From NCBI GenBank assembly GCA_963799315.1, contig CAWCWP010000001.1, forward strand, positions 1,116,001 through 1,180,000: DNA of 64,000 nucleotides. Reading direction: 5' to 3'. Of the stretch, positions 1-9,674 are shown piece after piece. The notes beneath the pieces were generated by a model, which had not been told where the DNA came from, ran no database searches, and saw only the letters and a list, made by a program, of their open reading frames with translations. Source of the stretch: Parerythrobacter_A sp963799315. Its GTDB lineage: Bacteria; Pseudomonadota; Alphaproteobacteria; Sphingomonadales; Sphingomonadaceae. Position 1 is the stretch's first letter. Every line of letters starts with the position of its first letter. Made by a program: the position numbers and the translations under genes.

Positions 1-218
1 CGGCAACGCCCTTGGTGCCTTCCACGGCAACGCCGACAAGGCCTTCCGCCGCGGTCCGGCTCGATTTCTTCTGCGCGGTGGCAAGACCCTTGGCGCGAAG
101 GGCGTCGACTGCCGCTTCGATATCGCCATCGGTTTCGACCAGTGCCTTTTTCGCGTCCATCATGCCGGCGCCGGTTTTCTCGCGCAGGGCCTTGATATCG
201 GCGGTTGTGAAATTCGCC
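1..218 (-). CDS. tsf: Elongation factor Ts, N-terminal part (3' end beyond window)
   Basis: EF-Ts is the cytoplasmic nucleotide exchange factor that recycles EF-Tu-GDP during translation. Reading the minus strand from the ATG at 216-218 gives about 72 residues that start MANFTTADIKALREKTGAG and continue with MMDAKKAL, the conserved N-terminal EF-Ts domain (UBA-like, with the T-G-A-G-M-D-K-A signature). The frame is open to the edge of the window, so the C-terminal part is missing here. It follows rpsB on the same strand after 127 bases, the usual bacterial rpsB-tsf operon order, which strongly supports the call. Confidence 0.95.
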
Positions 219-345
219 ATCGGGCGTTCCTTCTGTCTTGGTGTGTGCGTTGCAATGCAGCGCCCGTCAGCGGGCGCATGACGCAGCTAGAGATGTGCTG
301 CGACGGCGCGATGACAAGGGCCACCGCGCCGTCGCACGCAAAGGG

Positions 346-1095
346 TCAGGCGGCCGCGGTTTCCACCGGCGGTTCGGCCATTTCGCCGACTTGTCCGCTG
401 TCCTGCACCGCATCGCCCTTGCCGCTGGTGGCGGCTTCGGCAATCGCGTCGCAATACAGGCGCACGGCGCGGCTGGCGTCGTCATTGCCCGGTACAGGGA
501 AAGCGATGCCGCTGGGATCGACATTGGTGTCGAGCACGGCAATCACGGGAATGCCGAGGACGTTGGCTTCCTTGATGGCCAGCTCTTCCTTGTTCGCGTC
601 GATCACGAACATGACGTCGGGAATGCTGCCCATGTCGCGGATACCGCCGAGCGAAAGTTCCAGCTTGTCACGCTGGCGCGTCAGCTGGAGGACTTCCTTC
701 TTGGTCAGGCCGGACGTTTCGCCGGCGAGCTGCTCGTCGAGTTCCTTCATGCGCTTGATGCGCTGCGAAATGGTCTTCCAGTTGGTCAGCATCCCGCCGA
801 GCCAGCGGTGGTTGACGAAATGCTGGCCCGAAGCCCGCGCCGCTTCTGCAATCGGCTCCTGCGCCTGGCGCTTGGTGCCGACGAACAGAACCTTGCCGCC
901 CGAACGCACGGTCGATGAAACGAAGTCGAGCGCGCGCGCGAACAGCGGCACGGTCTGCGACAGGTCGATGATATGGACACCGTTGCGCGCGCCGAAAATA
1001 TACGGCTTCATGCGCGGGTTCCAGCGGTGGGTCTGGTGGCCGAAATGCGATCCGGCCTCGATCAGTTGCTGCATCGTGACGGTAGGTGCCGCCAT
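346..1095 (-). CDS. rpsB: 30S ribosomal protein S2
   Basis: Structural protein of the small ribosomal subunit, 249 aa, close to the usual bacterial length. The first S2 signature lies near residues 4-27 (QLIEAGSHFGHQTHRWNP) and the second near 159-178 (PDVMFVIDANKEELAIKEA). The C-terminus has a short Ala/Glu-rich tail. The start at 1095 follows an AAAGGA ribosome binding site at a good distance. It is the upstream gene of the rpsB-tsf pair. The frame is intact. Confidence 0.98.
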   Translation of the reverse strand: MAAPTVTMQQLIEAGSHFGHQTHRWNPRMKPYIFGARNGVHIIDLSQTVPLFARALDFVSSTVRSGGKVLFVGTKRQAQEPIAEAARASGQHFVNHRWLGGMLTNWKTISQRIKRMKELDEQLAGETSGLTKKEVLQLTRQRDKLELSLGGIRDMGSIPDVMFVIDANKEELAIKEANVLGIPVIAVLDTNVDPSGIAFPVPGNDDASRAVRLYCDAIAEAATSGKGDAVQDSGQVGEMAEPPVETAAA

Positions 1096-1425
1096 AGGAT
1101 AATTCCTTTCCGGTTATACCTCTGGACGGCAGGAAACCCGAAGCGGGCACCGGTATGTGCGCCATCCATGTGGATTTGTGCGCAAACCATGCGGACAGGG
1201 TGCCCGCACTCGTTACGACGGCGCAGCCATTAGCGCGGCGGCACGTCGAAAGCCAGTGCGAAATTCGACCAACACAGCCTGCGCTAGAGAATAGCGTTTG
1301 ACACGATAGAACATTTAGGGAACACAGTGATTCCAGAACGAAGCGGGAACCAATTCGGGTTTCAGTCTTTTTAATGTTTCGCAATCGCCCCTTGGCGGGC
1401 GACCAACCTGAAAGGGATGTGTCGG
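1096..1425. other. Intergenic region between rpsB and a small divergent gene
   Basis: This stretch should hold the rpsB promoter (minus strand) and, if the small gene at 1426 is real, a divergent promoter. A TTGACA hexamer on the plus strand lies at 1298-1303, but no good -10 box sits at the right spacing. A 5-bp inverted repeat (CGCTA/TAGCG, 1282-1286 and 1292-1296) precedes it. No RNA gene was recognised. Confidence 0.4.
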
Positions 1426-1665
1426 ATGTTTGAAGTTTTTCTGTTCGGAATGCTGCTAGTCGCAACCGGACTCAGCGCCGCGGTTCTGGCCGATTGTGCA
1501 GTTCGTGGAACGCGCGCCTATCGACGCAATGCAATGGCGGTTCGTGGCCCGGTCCCGATTGGTGCGGTCACGCGCCGAAACAGGGCGCCCCGTATTCGGT
1601 TTGCGAAGCAGATGCGAAGTCGCGCTGCTCAGGCTACGCCGCAGCGGACGCCCGTTGCCGCCTGA
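1426..1665 (+). CDS. Small hypothetical membrane-anchored protein
   Basis: A 79-aa reading frame of unknown function. Residues 1-20 (MFEVFLFGMLLVATGLSAAV) are hydrophobic and could be a transmembrane anchor or signal; the rest is basic. Of the two in-frame ATGs at 1417 and 1426, the second is preferred because AAAGGG (1411-1416) sits nine bases upstream as a ribosome binding site. The 3' end overlaps the convergent pssA by 32 bases. No family was recognised. The good ribosome site and hydrophobic N-terminus argue for a real gene, but its small size and overlap keep confidence moderate. Confidence 0.45.
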   Translation: MFEVFLFGMLLVATGLSAAVLADCAVRGTRAYRRNAMAVRGPVPIGAVTRRNRAPRIRFAKQMRSRAAQATPQRTPVAA

Positions 1666-2476
1666 CCCGTGAATACCGCAGCACCGCCAGTGGCATGAAC
1701 AACAGGTAGGCGATCGAGATCGCCGCCAGTGTCCACCACGGTTCGAGCAGTAGTGCCGCAAATAGCAGGCCGACGAACGCGATAAGCTCCAGCCGGACAT
1801 TGCGGCGCGGACGCATCGCCGCCCAGCCGAATGTCGCCATGTTGGAAATCATCAGGAAAGCGATGACCGCCATCCATGCAGCGGTCAGGATAGGTTCGCG
1901 GAAAATATCGCTGCCGGTCGCCATCCACAGATAGAACGGCAGAAATGCGACCCCTGCCGCAACGGGCGCAGGAATACCGGTGAGATAGCCAGCCGACTTG
2001 TGCGGCTGTTCATCGGTATCGATCTGCGCATTGAACCGCGCCAGCCGGAGTGCGCAGCACAGCGCAAAGGCGAGCGAAGCAAACCAGCCGATGCGTGGCA
2101 AGTCGTCCAGCGTCCACAAAAACAGGATGATGGCAGGCGCCATGCCGAAAGAAAGCGAGTCGGCAAGGCTGTCGAGTTCGGCACCGAAACGGGTCTGACC
2201 CTTGAGCAGCCGGGCAATGCGTCCGTCCATCCCGTCCAGCACTCCCGCCAGAACCACGGCGAAAATGGCCGCCGCCCAGTTCTCGCCAATGGCGAACCGG
2301 ATACCGGTCAGGCCGGAACACAACGCGGCGGCGGTAATCGCATTCGGGATAACGGCGCGCAACGACAGGCCACTGGCCCGCCCCTTCGCGATAGGATGCT
2401 CACCCTCGTCCGCTTTCGGACCAAGCCGTGGCGCCTTTTGTGTGCCAGTCTGCGAAACGACTGGCCCGTCCGTCAC
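1634..2476 (-). CDS. pssA: CDP-diacylglycerol--serine O-phosphatidyltransferase
   Basis: Inner-membrane enzyme condensing CDP-diacylglycerol with L-serine to phosphatidylserine, the first step to phosphatidylethanolamine. The 280-aa protein has the CDP-alcohol phosphotransferase motif D81-x2-D84-G85-x2-A88-R89-x8-G98-x3-D102-x3-D106; the aspartates bind metal and the nucleotide. Several hydrophobic spans follow. Its ATG overlaps the psd stop by four bases (2473-2476), so the two are translationally coupled. Psd then decarboxylates the product. The frame is intact. Confidence 0.95.
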   Translation of the reverse strand: MTDGPVVSQTGTQKAPRLGPKADEGEHPIAKGRASGLSLRAVIPNAITAAALCSGLTGIRFAIGENWAAAIFAVVLAGVLDGMDGRIARLLKGQTRFGAELDSLADSLSFGMAPAIILFLWTLDDLPRIGWFASLAFALCCALRLARFNAQIDTDEQPHKSAGYLTGIPAPVAAGVAFLPFYLWMATGSDIFREPILTAAWMAVIAFLMISNMATFGWAAMRPRRNVRLELIAFVGLLFAALLLEPWWTLAAISIAYLLFMPLAVLRYSRVRRQRASAAA

Positions 2477-3234
2477 TGCGCCACGCCTTCGCGCAACGCG
2501 GTTTCGCCGATATTGGCGAGCACGGTTTCACCCGCGATAACTTTCTGCCCCAGCAGGATTGCCGCATCGGTGCCCGCAGGAAGATAGACATCCACCCGGC
2601 TGCCGAAGCGGATCAGCCCGACCCGCTGCCCCGCCGCCAGCGTATCGCCGGGTTTCACGAACGGCATGATGCGGCGCGCGACGAGGCCTGCAATTTGCGT
2701 GAACCCGATTGCCTGCCCGTCGGCCCGCTCGATCAGCAGATGTTGCCGCTCGTTCTCCTCGCTCGCCTTGTCGAGATCGGCATTCATGAATTTGCCCGGC
2801 ATATAAATCAGTCGTTTCACTACTCCGCCGATGGGCGCGCGATTGATATGGACATCGAACACGCTCATGAAAATGGACACGCGCGTGACAGGTTCGCTGC
2901 CAAGCCCGGCGCTCCCCTGCCCGTCATCGCCTTGCAGCTCCACCGGCGGCGGCACCTGCATGATAAGCGACACCAAGCCGTCTGCGGGGGCGACAATCGC
3001 ATCGTCACGCTGCGGCACGACCCGCGCCGGATCGCGGAAGAAGGCAAACACGAACGCGGTCAGGCCCAGCATCGGCCAGCCGATAATTTCCCAATCCAGA
3101 ACCAGCAGGAAAATCAGGCTGATGCCCAGCGCAATCAGCCCGAATTTGCGTCCTTCGGGATGGATCGGAGGCCAGCTCCACGCGGCATCGCCACGTCCGC
3201 GGTTGTCGAAAATTTCACCTGTCATGCCCTTCAT
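2473..3234 (-). CDS. psd: Phosphatidylserine decarboxylase proenzyme
   Basis: Pyruvoyl-dependent enzyme that converts phosphatidylserine to phosphatidylethanolamine. The 253-aa protein is the short alphaproteobacterial/archaeal-type form. One or two membrane spans lie near residues 32-66, followed by FFRDPAR and the conserved VFDVHINRAPI block (125-135). The self-cleavage site is G211-S212 in RFGSRVDVYLP; Ser212 would become the pyruvoyl group of the alpha chain. It is the upstream gene of a coupled psd-pssA operon. A second ATG three codons downstream is a possible alternative start. Confidence 0.95.
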   Translation of the reverse strand: MKGMTGEIFDNRGRGDAAWSWPPIHPEGRKFGLIALGISLIFLLVLDWEIIGWPMLGLTAFVFAFFRDPARVVPQRDDAIVAPADGLVSLIMQVPPPVELQGDDGQGSAGLGSEPVTRVSIFMSVFDVHINRAPIGGVVKRLIYMPGKFMNADLDKASEENERQHLLIERADGQAIGFTQIAGLVARRIMPFVKPGDTLAAGQRVGLIRFGSRVDVYLPAGTDAAILLGQKVIAGETVLANIGETALREGVAQ

Positions 3235-3295
3235 CTAGGCGGTGCGGGGCGATGCAACAAGGCACAAGGACCGGCTTATCTCGTCCGCACGACAG

Positions 3296-4429
3296 CTATG
3301 CCGCAACGCGGCGGACCGTCACCATTCCGGCAGAATACCCGGCCCCGAAACTGCAAATCAGGCCCGTGTCGCCCGCCGCCAGATCGTCGCTGTGAAGGTG
3401 GAACGCGATGATCGAACCGGCGCTGGAGGTATTGCCGTATGTGTCCAGCACGGTCGGGCTTTCGTCCTCGTTGGCTTCGTGTCCCAGCACCCGCTGCGCG
3501 ATCAGGCGGTTCATCCCTGCATTCGCCTGATGCAGCCACAACCGCCGGAACTTCGCTGCTTCCACGCCCAACCGCTCTGCCTCGTTCAGGATCAGTTCGG
3601 CCACCATCGGCACCACTTCCTTGAAAACCTTGCGCCCTTCCTGAACGAACAGCTTGTCCGCACCATCGGCGGTGTCGGGGCTTGCCCGGTTGAGAAAGCC
3701 GAAATTGTTGCGGATATTGTTGGAATAGACTGTCTTCAGCCGCGTGCCCTCGATCGCCCAATGCGAAGCGGGTGCCAGCGCGGCATCCTCGACCAGAACG
3801 GCGGTCGCTACGTCACCGAAGATGAAATGGCTGTCCCGGTCGCGCCAGTTCAAATGCCCGCTGGTGATTTCGGGACTTACCACCAGCACACTGCGTGCAT
3901 TGCCCGCGCGGATATAGTCCGCGGCGGTCTGGATGCCGAAGGTGGCGGAAGAGCACGCGACATTCATGTCGAAGCCGAACCCGTCGATCCCCAGCGCATC
4001 CTGTATCTCGACCGCCATTGCCGGATAGGGGCGCTGCATGTTCGAAGCCGCGCACAACACTGCATCGACATCGCCCGCATCGCGGCCCGCGCGCTCCAGC
4101 GCATCGCGGCACGCGGCAACGCCAATCTCTGCCATTTCCGACAATGCCTCGTTCCCGCGCTCTTCCCAGCGTGGCGCCATCGACGCGGTGTCGAGAATTG
4201 GCGCCTTGGTCATCACATGCCGCGCACGGATGCCGCTAGCTTTCTCGATGAACGCGACCGAGCTTGGCTCCAGCGCCGTGGCTTCGCCCGCCTCGATGGC
4301 ACCGGCATTGTCGCGGTTGAACTCGGCAACGTAGCGGTTGAAGCTTTCGACCAACTCTTCGTTCGTGATGCTGTCGGGCGGCGTGAACAGTCCGGTGGCG
4401 GAAATGACGGGCTGGTGAGTATATTCCAT
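3296..4429 (-). CDS. Beta-ketoacyl-ACP synthase III (FabH-like)
   Basis: Thiolase-fold condensing enzyme, 377 aa from the ATG at 4429 (an ATG three codons upstream is the alternative). The triad is visible: Cys159 in NVACSSATFG, His300 in LWLHQANAG and Asn333 in DTYGNTSSAGS. At about 377 aa it is longer than classic FabH (about 320), resembling the second KASIII class of proteobacteria (DarB/OleA-like neighbours in the superfamily). It may start fatty acid synthesis or condense special acyl units; the natural substrate cannot be read from sequence. It stands alone between psd and tRNA-Tyr. Confidence 0.85.
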   Translation of the reverse strand: MEYTHQPVISATGLFTPPDSITNEELVESFNRYVAEFNRDNAGAIEAGEATALEPSSVAFIEKASGIRARHVMTKAPILDTASMAPRWEERGNEALSEMAEIGVAACRDALERAGRDAGDVDAVLCAASNMQRPYPAMAVEIQDALGIDGFGFDMNVACSSATFGIQTAADYIRAGNARSVLVVSPEITSGHLNWRDRDSHFIFGDVATAVLVEDAALAPASHWAIEGTRLKTVYSNNIRNNFGFLNRASPDTADGADKLFVQEGRKVFKEVVPMVAELILNEAERLGVEAAKFRRLWLHQANAGMNRLIAQRVLGHEANEDESPTVLDTYGNTSSAGSIIAFHLHSDDLAAGDTGLICSFGAGYSAGMVTVRRVAA

Positions 4430-4496
4430 CGCCCGCATTTATCGCCGGACGGGCGCCATCGCAAGTTGCGGTTCCGGCAGGGGAATATGTAGCAAA

Positions 4497-4582
4497 TGGT
4501 GGACAGGGCTGGATTCGAACCAGCGTACGCTTGCGCGGGCAGATTTACAGTCTGCTGCCTTTAACCACTCGGCCACCTGTCC
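4497..4582 (-). tRNA. tRNA-Tyr (anticodon GTA)
   Basis: The minus strand folds as a type II tRNA. The acceptor stem is GGACAGG with CCTGTCC; the anticodon loop contains GTA within CAGACTGTAAATCTG; a long variable arm and a GGTTCGAATCC T arm follow. The discriminator base is A and CCA is encoded (4497-4499). The long variable arm and GTA anticodon fit bacterial tRNA-Tyr. Confidence 0.95.
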
Positions 4583-4733
4583 ACACCATTTGGCGAAAGC
4601 GCAGCGACCAAGCGATCGCGGCGCAGTTGCGGCCCGTTTTGGCGGGCCTTCGACCGAGAGGCGCCGCTTTGGCGAAGCGGTCCTTGTGTGTCAATGGGGC
4701 GGCTGGCAAGGCGGCGTCTTACTCCAGCCCCGA

Positions 4734-5555
4734 ATGGAAAATGCAATGGCAAAACCGGATCGCAAAAAGGCACTGCGCGGACGTGCGGGGCGCATGAAGG
4801 GCGGTCGGGGCAGCGGCCGCGCGAGCGCGGGGCAGGTGAGGCTGTGGGGCCACCACGCCGTCGAGGCTGCGCTGAAGAATCCCGCGCGCAACCATCACAA
4901 GCTGTGGGCGACACGCGAAGCGATTGCGGGACTGGACGGCGAACTGCCGGAGGACTTCCCCGTCGAATACGCGCAGGCCGTGGACCTCGCCCGCCTGACG
5001 ACGCGCGATGCCACGCATCAGGGGCTGGTGCTGGAATGCGCCGCGCTGGAAGACGTGCATCTGGACGAAGCCATTGCCGGGCGACCGGGTGGACCGCTGG
5101 TGGTGCTGGACCAAGTCACCGATCCGCATAATGTCGGCGCCATCCTGCGGTCTGCCGCTGCATTCGGTGCCGCTGCCATCGTGACGCAGGACCGCCACGC
5201 GCCGCCGGAGTCGGGCGTGCTGGGCAAGAGCGCATCGGGCGCGCTGGAGACTGTGCCGTGGGTGCGCGTGGTCAACCTGGCTCGCGCGCTGGAGGAAATG
5301 GCGACGGCAGGCTACTGGCGCATCGGCCTGACCGGAGAGGCCGACGCCGTCTTTGCCGATGTGCTCCCCGCCGGGCCAGTGGCGCTCGTGCTGGGCGCGG
5401 AAGGGGACGGGATGCGCACCAATATCGCCAATCACTGCGACGCGGTGGCGCGGCTGCCCATCTCTTCCGCTATCGAGAGCCTCAATGTTTCCAACGCAGC
5501 GGCGGTCGCGCTTTACGCCGTGGCAACGCGCACGACCGAAGGAGCTGTTTCGTGA
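4734..5555 (+). CDS. rlmB: TrmH/SpoU family RNA 2'-O-methyltransferase (RlmB-like)
   Basis: SPOUT-class methyltransferase that most likely 2'-O-methylates a guanosine in 23S rRNA. The N-terminus is basic, then comes a substrate-binding domain (WGHHAVEAAL, about 38-47). The three SpoU motifs follow: VLDQVTDPHNVGAILRSA, ALVLGAEGDGM, and PISSAIESLNVSNAAAVAL near the end. ATGs at 4734 and 4746 are both possible; a GGAAA lies five bases before the second. The stop overlaps the start of the downstream lipoprotein gene (GTGA), suggesting coupling. Assignment to RlmB rather than another TrmH paralogue is by similarity only. Confidence 0.85.
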   Translation: MENAMAKPDRKKALRGRAGRMKGGRGSGRASAGQVRLWGHHAVEAALKNPARNHHKLWATREAIAGLDGELPEDFPVEYAQAVDLARLTTRDATHQGLVLECAALEDVHLDEAIAGRPGGPLVVLDQVTDPHNVGAILRSAAAFGAAAIVTQDRHAPPESGVLGKSASGALETVPWVRVVNLARALEEMATAGYWRIGLTGEADAVFADVLPAGPVALVLGAEGDGMRTNIANHCDAVARLPISSAIESLNVSNAAAVALYAVATRTTEGAVS

Positions 5556-6427
5556 CTCTGCTTCCTGTCCGCCCCGCCGGTGCCGTATTGCTGGCCTGTG
5601 CCATGTCGCTCGCCCTGACCGGGTGTTTCCTGTTGCCGGGCAAGTTCAGTTCCACACTCGATTTGCGAGACGATGGCAGCTTCACCTTCGCGTATGACGG
5701 GCAGATGGTATTCCTGCCGCTCACCGACGAGTTCGGTGACGGCACATCGCAGGCCGACGGGGCCAGAATCGACGAAGCGCAATGCTTTACGGGCGATGGC
5801 GCGCGGCGCGAATGTACGGCGCAGGAGCTGATGGCACAGTCGGAGCGCAATGCGCAGGCGGCTGCGGGCAAGTCTCGGGCAGATCGTGAGCGGGCCGAAC
5901 AGGTCGGGCGATTGCTCAGCGGTATCGACCCTGCCGACCCCGAAGCCGGCAACAAGATCGCCGTCATGCTGGAACGCCAGCGCGGCTGGGACCGGGTGGT
6001 CTATCGCGGCAATGGCCTGTTCGATGTGCGCTATCGCATCACCAGCCGGATCACGCATGACTTCTCCTTCCCGACTATCGAGGGAATGCAGGTCGCGTCT
6101 CCCTTCGTCCGCATGTTCCGTCGTGATGGAGGCGCAGTCCGCATAGATGCGCCGGGGTTCGCGATGCAGACTGCTGGCGGCGGAGCTATGCCTTCGGGCA
6201 TGCTGATGATGCTCGGTCAATCGGTCGAGGGTGATGGCGATGCCGCGACCGGGCGCGCAATGGCAATGATGCAGGGCACATTTGCCATTACGACCAATGG
6301 CGAGATCAGGGCGAACAACACCGATGAAGGTGCCGCGGCATCGGGCGAGGACCGGGTGCTGAGCTGGTCCGTGGACAGCACCACGACGGACGCACCGACC
6401 GCGCTGATCCAGATCGCATCGCGCTAG
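5552..6427 (+). CDS. Hypothetical lipoprotein
   Basis: A 291-aa protein starting at GTG 5552, eight bases after AGGAG and overlapping the upstream methyltransferase stop. Residues 10-24 form a hydrophobic signal ending in a lipobox (LALTGC, Cys25), so it should be lipid-anchored in the cell envelope. The mature part starts with STLDLRDDGSFTFAYDG, followed by a charged helical stretch and a beta-rich C-terminal half. It reads like an LppM-like or DUF-type lipoprotein, but no function is recognised. It is followed by a strong hairpin terminator at 6456-6491. Confidence 0.75.
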   Translation: MTLLPVRPAGAVLLACAMSLALTGCFLLPGKFSSTLDLRDDGSFTFAYDGQMVFLPLTDEFGDGTSQADGARIDEAQCFTGDGARRECTAQELMAQSERNAQAAAGKSRADRERAEQVGRLLSGIDPADPEAGNKIAVMLERQRGWDRVVYRGNGLFDVRYRITSRITHDFSFPTIEGMQVASPFVRMFRRDGGAVRIDAPGFAMQTAGGGAMPSGMLMMLGQSVEGDGDAATGRAMAMMQGTFAITTNGEIRANNTDEGAAASGEDRVLSWSVDSTTTDAPTALIQIASR

Positions 6428-6455
6428 CCAGCCGTCGTCTGGTCGCCAGTCAAGG

Positions 6456-6491
6456 CAAAGGGGCCGCGCGTCGCATGACACACGGCCCCTT
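6456..6491. terminator. Bidirectional intrinsic terminator between a lipoprotein gene and hup
   Basis: Perfect 10-bp inverted repeat AAAGGGGCCG (6456-6465) and CGGCCCCTTT (6482-6491) with a 16-base loop, T-rich at both ends. It lies between two convergent genes and could serve both. Confidence 0.8.
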
Positions 6492-6514
6492 TCGGTAGTC
6501 CGGAATGGTCCGGA

Positions 6515-6787
6515 TCAGTTCACGGCGTCTTTCAGGCCCTTGCCAGCCTTGAACTTGGGCTGGTTGCTGGCCTTGATCGCCATCGGTTCGCCGGTGCGCG
6601 GGTTGCGACCGGTGGACGCCTTACGCTTGGCGACCGAAAATGTGCCGAAGCCGACCAGGCGCACGTCGTCGCCGCTGCTGAGTGATTTGGTAATCGCGTC
6701 GAATACCCCTTCGACAGCGCTTGCCGCATCGGTTTTGGAGAGGCCGCTGGATTCCGCGACGGCACCGATCAGTTCATTCTTATTCAT
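6515..6787 (-). CDS. hup: DNA-binding protein HU
   Basis: Histone-like architectural protein that bends and compacts DNA. It is 90 aa, the standard HU length. The N-terminal helices (MNKNELIGAVAESSGLSK) are followed by the DNA-binding arm motif GRNPRTGEPMAIKA (about 61-74) and the C-terminal KFKAGKGLKDAVN. It is a single gene ending near the shared terminator at 6456-6491. It lies immediately downstream of lon on the same strand, an order seen in many proteobacteria (lon then hup). Confidence 0.96.
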   Translation of the reverse strand: MNKNELIGAVAESSGLSKTDAASAVEGVFDAITKSLSSGDDVRLVGFGTFSVAKRKASTGRNPRTGEPMAIKASNQPKFKAGKGLKDAVN

Positions 6788-6982
6788 ATTGCAATAGTCC
6801 CCCTGACATATCCACCCGACACGATAACGCCGCCGGGCAAGAACGGTTGGTGAAGGACGTGAATCGTCCTTCGCAAGCCGCGATTGAAAGCCTTTTCACG
6901 CCTGCTGTCAAAGGCATTCGTCGCCAAAAGCCCGCGCCCCGTCTCACTTACGGCGCGCCGGGCCTCTCATCGCAACCCGATT

Positions 6983-9404
6983 TCAATGTGCAATACTTCC
7001 CGCACCGGCAGGCCCTGCCCCCGGCTGCACAGCACCAGGCTGGCTGGCGAGGTCGTCCGCTTCGGTCCAGTCGATCGCTTCTAGCGGTGCAGTCAGCGCG
7101 CGTTCCAGAACCTCGTCGACATGGCTGACGGGCACGATATCCAGCCGTTCGGTGATGGTGTCGGCGATCTCCGCCAGATCCTTCACATTCTCTTCCGGGA
7201 TCAGCACGGTGGTAATCCCGCCACGCAACGCCGCGAGCAGTTTTTCCTTCAGTCCGCCGATCGCCAGCACCCGTCCGCGCAAGGTGACTTCGCCCGTCAT
7301 CGCAACATCGGGGCGCACGGGGATGCCCGCAAGCGTGGAGATGATGGACGTGACCATGCCGACACCCGCGCTGGGGCCATCCTTGGGCACCGCACCTTCG
7401 GGCAAGTGGATATGCACGTTCTTGCGCTGGAACAGGCTTGGCTTGATGCCGTAAGCGGGCGCGCGTGCCTTGACGAAACTGAAGGCGGCGGCGACGCTTT
7501 CGGTCATCACTTCGCCCAGCTTGCCGGTGGTCTTCACATCGCCCTTGCCCGGCGTGGTAACGCTTTCGATGGTCAGCAATTCGCCGCCCACTTCGGTCCA
7601 GGCAAGGCCGGTCACCGCACCGATCTGCGCATCTTCCTCGCCCATGCCGTGCTTGAATTTCCGCACACCGGAGAAATCCGCCAGCGTTTCGGGACGTGAT
7701 TGTTATGCTTTCCACATCACCTTCCAGAATGCGGCGCAGCGATTTGCGGCACAGCTTGGCAATCTCGCGTTCCAGCGTTCGGACACCGGCTTCGCGCGTG
7801 TAATAGCGAATGAGGTCGCGCAGCGCGTCTTCCTCCAGCGTGAACTCGCCTTCGGTCAGGCCATGCGCTTCCACCTGTTTTGCAATCAGGTGCCGCTTGG
7901 CAATCTCGACCTTTTCGTCCTCGGTATAGCCTTCCAGCCGGATGATCTCCATCCGGTCGAGCAGCGGCTGCGGCAGGTTCAGGCTGTTGGCGGTAGCACA
8001 CGAACATCACGTCCGACAGATCGATATCCAGTTCCAGGTAATGATCCTGGAACTTGCCGTTCTGTTCGGGGTCCAGCACTTCCAGCAGGGCAGACGCCGG
8101 ATCGCCGCGGAAATCCTGCCCCAGCTTGTCGATTTCGTCGAGCAGGAACAGAGGGTTGCTCTTCTTCGCCTTGCGCAGGTTCTGCACGATCTTGCCGGGC
8201 AGGCTGCCGATATAGGTGCGGCGGTGGCCGCGTATCTCGGCCTCGTCGCGCACGCCGCCAAGGCTCTGGCGCACGAATTTGCGGCCCGTGGCGCGCGCGA
8301 TGCTCTTGCCGAGCGAGGTCTTGCCGACGCCGGGCGGGCCGACGAGGCACAGGATCGGCCCCTTCAGCTTGTTGGTGCGCGCCTGCACCGCGAGATATTC
8401 AACGATGCGGTCCTTGACCTTTTCGAGCGCGAAATGGTCGGCATCCAGCACGTCCTGCGCCTTTGCCAAGTCCTTCTTCAGTTTGGATTTCTTGCCCCAC
8501 GGCAGGCCCAGCAGCACGTCGAGATAGTTGCGCACCACCGTCGCTTCGGCGCTCATCGGCTGCATCCCGCGCAGCTTCTTCAGCTCGCTCTTCGCCTTGG
8601 CGCGCGCTTCCTTGGACAGCTTCTTGGTGTCGATGGCCTTTTGCAGTTCGCCCATCTCGTCGGCATCCTCGCCCTCGCCGCCAAGCTCGGACTGGATCGC
8701 CTTCATCTGTTCATTGAGGTAATATTCGCGCTGCGTCTTTTCCATCTGCCGCTTCACACGGCCCCGGATCTTCTTTTCCACCTGCAGGACGCTCAGCTCG
8801 CCTTCCATGAAGGCCATCACCATTTCCAGCCGTTTCAGCGGGTTGGGTTCGGTCAGCAGCGCCTGCTTGTCGGCGACCTTGGTGTTGATGGAGGCGGCAA
8901 CCGCGTCGGCCAGCGCACCGGCATCGTCGATCTCGCCCAAGATCCTCGCCCGCATCGTCGGACAGTTTCTTGTTCAGCTTCGCATAGTCGGCGAACTGTT
9001 CGGAAACGGAGCGCATCATCGCGGTCACTTCGCTGCCCGATGCGGTGTGTTCGTCGATGGCTTCGACCTCGGCGAGCACCATCACCTCGTCGCCCTCGCC
9101 CACGGTCTTCAGCGATTCGACGCGGGCGCGGCCCTGCCCTTCGACCAGCACGCGCACGGTGCCGTCGGGCAGTTTCAGCAACTGCACAACCTGCGCCACC
9201 ACGCCGACATCGTACAGATCGTCACGCCCCGGATCGTCGCAGCCCGGATCGAGCTGGCTGAGCAAGCAGAATGTCCTTGTCCGCCGCCATCGCGGCTTCG
9301 AGTGCGGCAACGGATTTGGCGCGGCCCACGAACAGCGGAACGGTCATGTCGGGGAACACGACGATGTCGCGCAGGGGGAGCAAGGGATAGGATGTCATGG
9401 GCAT
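6983..9404 (-). CDS. lon: ATP-dependent Lon protease, interrupted by four frame breaks
   Basis: Cytoplasmic AAA+ serine protease degrading misfolded and regulatory proteins. The whole domain order is visible across frames: N-terminal LON domain (YPLLPLRDIVVFPDMTVPLFVGR at the start), coiled region, Walker A GPPGVGKTSLGKS, Walker B FLLDEIDK, and the protease domain with catalytic Ser in DGPSAGVGM and Lys in GGLKEKLLAA. The reading frame changes near 9266, 8950, 7995 and 7695. Each time one surplus base explains the shift, and the protein resumes without loss of residues. Four independent breaks with perfectly conserved flanks point to base-calling errors, so the gene is probably functional in the organism. 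A second in-frame ATG lies two codons after the first. Confidence 0.93.
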
Positions 9405-9674
9405 GATATGGGAACCCAGCGGCTACGCTGCAACGGTGCGGCGGGCCTCAGCTGTGGACGCGGCGCGCATGGGCCTGTGGGACGCAGAAAACCGAGACAT
9501 GGACCGGGTGTTACACTGTCCAGGGGCAAAACAATTTCGGGCGCGCAAAGCGTTCGGGAAGCGGCTTGGTATAATTTGTGAAATGGTCATGCCCGCCGGA
9601 TAGCAAAGCGCGCGAAAGTAGGAAAACTGGCGGTGGCAAATCTTGTGTTAATCGCGGCGGGGTAACGACAGACC

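Noticed and set aside
4590..4733. N-terminal extension of the rRNA methyltransferase back to 4590
   Set aside because: The frame is open, but it runs up to the tRNA-Tyr gene and gives a low-complexity peptide without family similarity; ATG 4734 or 4746 opens the conserved part.
6983..9404. lon as a pseudogene
   Set aside because: Four breaks are present, but every domain and catalytic residue is conserved and each break is fixed by one base. Decay would also damage motifs.
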